Shown piece after piece: positions 31,574 through 33,939 of a stretch of DNA of 33,939 nt (position 1 is its first letter; each line of letters begins with the position of its first letter). Under the pieces are notes generated by a model, which was not told the origin of the DNA, did no database searches, and was given only the letters and a program-made list of their open reading frames with translations. The stretch spans positions 1 to 33,939 of the IMG/VR virus record IMGVR_UViG_3300029319_000227. One strand, given 5' to 3'. The position numbers and the translations under genes are program-made. This DNA comes from a virus.

Positions 31574-32308
31574 ATGGCAATTGATATGAAAAAAATGAAA
31601 GCAAAGTATGCTGCTTTGCAAAATCGCGGTCGCGGTGGTGGCAATAAGAGTATGTGGTTCCGTCCTCAAGACGGCGAACAGGTTATTCGTATTGTGCCTA
31701 CTGCTGATGGCGATCCTTTTAAGGAGTTTTGGCTCCATTACGGCGTTGGAAAGAACCCTGCTTTCCTTAGCCTGAAGCGTAACTATGGACAGGATGACCC
31801 GCTTGACGATTTCGTTCGCGCCCTTTATAACGAAGGAGACGAGGAGAGCATTAAGATGGCTAAAAGCCTCTCTGCTAAACAACGTTTCTTTTCACCTGTT
31901 CTTGTTCGAGGAGAGGAAGATAAAGGCGTGCGTATCTGGGGATACGGCAAGCAAGTCTATGAGCAACTGCTCAATCTTGTTCTAAATCCTGAATACGGGG
32001 ACATTACCGATGTTGATTCGGGAACTGATCTTACACTTCAGTATGGCAAGCCTGCGGGAGCACAATTCCCACAGACAAACCTAACTCCACGTCGCAAGTC
32101 TTCAAAGCTTGCTAAGACTACTGATGAAACTTCAACTCTTCTTGAGTCAATCCCTGATATTGAAGGTTCTTTTGACAAGAAGACGTTTGAACAAGTCCAA
32201 ACCATTTTGGATGAGTTCATGGATCTCGAAGGCGATAACGATTCTGAAGGAACCAGCCAGTATGGTTCCAACGCTATTGACAACGCGCTCGCAGATCTTG
32301 AAGGTTAA
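31574..32308 (+). CDS. gp32-like single-stranded DNA-binding protein
   Basis: The 244-aa protein fits T4 gp32 in layout: a basic N-terminal cooperativity segment (MKKMKAKYAALQNRGRGGGN), an OB-fold core beginning WFRPQDGEQVIRIVPTADGD and FKEFWLHYGVGKNPAFLSL, then VRIWGYGKQVYEQLLNLVLN (residues about 119-138) and a DVDSGTDLTLQYGKPAG strand, with an acidic C-terminal tail for protein contacts. It coats ssDNA during replication and recombination and works with UvsX. It is shorter than T4 gp32 (301 aa) and contains no cysteine at all; the zinc subdomain pattern C...DCP.C appears replaced by SLKRNYGQDDPLDD. It has its own sigma70-like promoter and AGGAG site, and a leader-type hairpin follows. Confidence 0.85.
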   Translation: MAIDMKKMKAKYAALQNRGRGGGNKSMWFRPQDGEQVIRIVPTADGDPFKEFWLHYGVGKNPAFLSLKRNYGQDDPLDDFVRALYNEGDEESIKMAKSLSAKQRFFSPVLVRGEEDKGVRIWGYGKQVYEQLLNLVLNPEYGDITDVDSGTDLTLQYGKPAGAQFPQTNLTPRRKSSKLAKTTDETSTLLESIPDIEGSFDKKTFEQVQTILDEFMDLEGDNDSEGTSQYGSNAIDNALADLEG

Positions 32309-32317
32309 ATAGTCTGT

Positions 32318-32374
32318 CCGCAGGGAGGCACGGGGTTACAGGTGCCTCATTTTTCACACACAAAAAGGAATAAA
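32318..32374 (+). promoter_or_regulatory. Hairpin leader, copy A (before the 160-aa gene)
   Basis: GAGGCAC (32325-32331) pairs with GTGCCTC (32342-32348) around a GGGGTTACAG loop, followed by ATTTTT, CACACA and AAGGAATAAA before the ATG. The same design occurs at 32865-32920. The hairpin could terminate the gp32 message in part or control the next gene. A GTG at 32342 in frame lies inside the stem and is not the start. Confidence 0.7.
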
Positions 32375-32857
32375 ATGACTTTAAAAGATAATCTAACAAA
32401 ACTAAATGTAAATGAAGAAACTATGGTTACTTTTACCTTTGAAGAAGGTACAGATGTGTTTCATTTTAATGAAACGCATGTAGAGACTGCACTTGAAGAA
32501 ACAAATGTAGTTGATAAATTAGCAGAAGCTATTACTTCTGGACTTGAAGTGGCAACTGAATACGGACATAATCCTCTAACTCAATTGCGAGATTCAGAGC
32601 TTCTCAACGGCTATGAAAGAGGCACAGGTCAGTTTACAGATTTTGTTAGCTCAACAATTAAAGAAAACTTTTGGGATGCTGACCTTGTTTCGGAAAGCAC
32701 GGAACGTTTTGACCACAAGCGAGGGTGGACTACCCTCTCAACAACACTTACAGCACCAGCAAAAGAGGTTCTTAATAACTCTGCTTATGAAACTGCTTTT
32801 GCTGGATGGACAGCGCAAGTTAATGTAAACGGTGGAACGTTTTCTTTTACTGTTTAA
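32375..32857 (+). CDS. Unknown 160-aa protein
   Basis: The start is set at ATG 32375, preceded by AAGGAA, rather than an in-frame GTG at 32342, because that GTG is in the leader hairpin and the next gene has the same leader with its ATG in the matching place. The protein is acidic, without Cys, Trp-containing near its second half (KENFWDADLVSESTERFDHK, RGWTTLSTTLTAPAKEVL, AGWTAQVNVNGGTFSF). The N-terminal part is helical and the end looks like strands. I recall no named family. It lies between gp32-like and FKBP-like genes, so a role alongside replication or protein folding is possible but there is no direct sign. Confidence 0.75.
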   Translation: MTLKDNLTKLNVNEETMVTFTFEEGTDVFHFNETHVETALEETNVVDKLAEAITSGLEVATEYGHNPLTQLRDSELLNGYERGTGQFTDFVSSTIKENFWDADLVSESTERFDHKRGWTTLSTTLTAPAKEVLNNSAYETAFAGWTAQVNVNGGTFSFTV

Positions 32858-32864
32858 ATAAAAC

Positions 32865-32920
32865 CCGCAGGTAGGCATGGGGTATACAGATGCCTTATTT
32901 TAACACACAAGGAATAAAAA
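32865..32920 (+). promoter_or_regulatory. Hairpin leader, copy B (before the FKBP gene)
   Basis: AGGCAT (32873-32878) pairs with ATGCCT (32890-32895) around GGGGTATACAG, then TTATTTT, ACACACA and AAGGAATAAAAA before the ATG. It aligns with copy A over nearly its whole length. The loop-closing pair is T-A here and C-G in copy A, a compensatory change supporting a real RNA stem. Confidence 0.7.
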
Positions 32921-33352
32921 ATGAGTACAGTTGAAAAAGGTACAAAGATTAAAGTCCACTATAAAGGGACTTTGGAAGATGGAACAGAATTTGATAACTC
33001 TAAAAATAGAGGCTCTACCCTTGACTTTGAGGTTGGAGCAGGTCTAATGATTAAGGGATTTGATGAAAATGTAGTTGGCATGGGCGAAGGAGAGGTTAGA
33101 ACCTTTACTCTAGCACCAGAAGAAGCATATGGACCTATTCACGAAGAAGCTTTTCGTCTTTTCCCAAAAGATGTCTTTGGAGACAACGACATTGAAGTCG
33201 GTGGCTTTGTCGAAGGCAACAATGGACAGGGACAGCCAATGATGGCTCGCATCGCAGATATTTCAGATGAAGGGATTCTTCTAGATCTAAATCATCCACT
33301 AGCAGGAAAAAATCTTACATTTGAAGTAGAGCTTATTGAAATCGAAGGATAA
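32921..33352 (+). CDS. FKBP-type peptidyl-prolyl isomerase, SlyD-like
   Basis: The 143-aa protein is a SlyD-type FKBP, catalysing cis-trans isomerisation of X-Pro bonds and acting as a folding chaperone. The FKBP fold appears as KVHYKGTLEDGTEFDNS (residues 11-27), FEVGAGLMIKGFDENVVGMG (36-55) and EVRTFTLAPEEAYG (58-71). The insert-in-flap segment (about 72-123) follows, with AFRLFPKDVFG and MMARIADISDEGILLDL, and the fold closes with NHPLAGKNLTFEVELIEI (124-141). It lacks the His/Cys-rich metal-binding tail of E. coli SlyD, as many family members do. It stands between the gp32 unit and uvsX. It is probably a host-derived accessory gene that helps fold phage proteins; the target is unknown. 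Confidence 0.9.
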   Translation: MSTVEKGTKIKVHYKGTLEDGTEFDNSKNRGSTLDFEVGAGLMIKGFDENVVGMGEGEVRTFTLAPEEAYGPIHEEAFRLFPKDVFGDNDIEVGGFVEGNNGQGQPMMARIADISDEGILLDLNHPLAGKNLTFEVELIEIEG

Positions 33353-33363
33353 AGGAGGTATAA

Positions 33364-33939
33364 ATGTCAGTAGGTAAAATGTCGCCCGACGACATAAGAA
33401 AATTATTAAATAAAACTGCTGGACAGCAAATCTCCCATAATCTTAACAAAGATAACCCTACAAACGTAACAGAATGGATTCCAACTGGCTCGCGCTGGTT
33501 GGATTCTATTGTTTGTAGAGGGAAACTTGCAGGCATTCCGGTAGGAAAAGTAACAGAGATTGCTGGTTTAGAATCGACTGGCAAGTCTTATATGGCTGCT
33601 CAAGTGGCAGCAAACGCTCAAAAGATGGGCATTCAGGTTGTTTATTTTGATTCTGAATCGGCACTTGATTCTACTTTCTTGGAGAGATCAGGCTGTAACG
33701 TAGACGATATTGTTTATACTCAGGCAGTGTCAGTAGAAAAAGTCTTAGAAATGATTGAGATGCTCATGGTAAACAATGAACAAAAAATGTTGTTTATTTG
33801 GGACTCTTTAGCTCTTACTCCAACGGAGAAGACTATTGAAGGAGACTTTAATCCTCAGTCTTCTATGGCAGTAAAAGCAAGAGTTTTGTCAAAAGGAATG
33901 CAGAAACTTACAGTTCCTATTGCTAATACTCAAAGCACC
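33364..33939 (+). CDS. UvsX/RecA-like recombinase (5' part; runs off the window)
   Basis: An open frame starts at ATG 33364 (AAAGGAGGTATAAATG) and continues for 192 codons to the window edge. It carries the Walker A loop GLESTGKS (residues 68-75; RecA GPESSGKT), the YFDSESA segment with the expected catalytic Glu98, and a Walker B strand LFIWDSLA with D147. The PTGSRWLDSIVCRGKLAGIP stretch before Walker A is typical of RecA/UvsX. The protein forms filaments on ssDNA with gp32-like protein and drives strand exchange and recombination-dependent replication. Similarity of the Walker regions does not tell a T4-type UvsX from a RecA-type protein; the location after gp32 favours UvsX. The C-terminal half, including the L2 loop, is not seen. 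Confidence 0.88.
   Translation, partial: MSVGKMSPDDIRKLLNKTAGQQISHNLNKDNPTNVTEWIPTGSRWLDSIVCRGKLAGIPVGKVTEIAGLESTGKSYMAAQVAANAQKMGIQVVYFDSESALDSTFLERSGCNVDDIVYTQAVSVEKVLEMIEMLMVNNEQKMLFIWDSLALTPTEKTIEGDFNPQSSMAVKARVLSKGMQKLTVPIANTQST

Noticed and set aside
1-33939. tRNA genes, CRISPR arrays, integrase or insertion sequences
   Set aside because: I looked for cloverleaf-like intergenic sequence, regularly spaced repeats and transposase or integrase motifs and found none; the gaps are too short and are explained by terminators and leaders.

Overview
The window is part of the genome of a contractile-tailed (T4-like) dsDNA bacteriophage. All supported genes lie on the + strand, packed end to end with short gaps and frequent ATGA or TAATG overlaps. 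No tRNA, rRNA, CRISPR array or insertion sequence is visible. The type of phage is shown by a T4-like set: acidic prohead scaffold, gp23-like major capsid protein, neck and tail-completion proteins, sheath, tube, zinc-ribbon gp26-like tail protein, tape measure, gp53-like baseplate wedge, gp32-like ssDNA-binding protein and a UvsX/RecA-like recombinase. Moderate to low GC, peptidase S74 fibers, a phage ribosomal protein bS21 and an N-terminus of the form KIT..KLKQIIKEEL all recall uncultured marine myoviruses (inference). Strong Shine-Dalgarno sites (AAGGAG, AGGAGG) argue against a host such as Bacteroidetes that makes little use of them. The host cannot be named.

Layout. 1-1841: end of an upstream gene, two small unknown proteins, bS21 and a conserved structural-type protein. 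1858-7308: two successive long fiber proteins, each ending in a self-cleaving S74 chaperone. 7482-11621: scaffold, major capsid protein, a likely virion protein and a Lys/Pro/Ala-rich basic protein, separated mostly by strong terminators. 11700-14327: neck and tail-completion genes (gp13-, gp14- and gp15-like). 14412-19154: sheath, tube and a gp26-like protein whose 3' end carries a probable +1 frameshift into a conserved 62-codon extension. 19237-29399: small unknown protein, tape measure and baseplate genes including a 1571-aa protein. 29408-33939: replication side, with a compact divergent family A DNA polymerase, an FtsZ/tubulin-like GTPase, gp32-like protein, an unknown protein, a SlyD/FKBP-like prolyl isomerase and the start of uvsX.

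Regulation. In the structural half, terminators are followed closely by a recurring octamer near ACTATTTA and then a ribosome binding site and gene. I read this as the phage's own late-promoter motif. Upstream of the gp32-like gene there is instead a good sigma70-type promoter (TTGAAA, 16 bp, TATAAT). The two genes after gp32 have homologous leaders that form the same hairpin with a compensatory base-pair change.

The most notable points are the frameshift at the 7-T run at 18959, the FtsZ/tubulin-like gene beside the polymerase, the phage-borne bS21, the recurring late motif and the duplicated leader hairpin.
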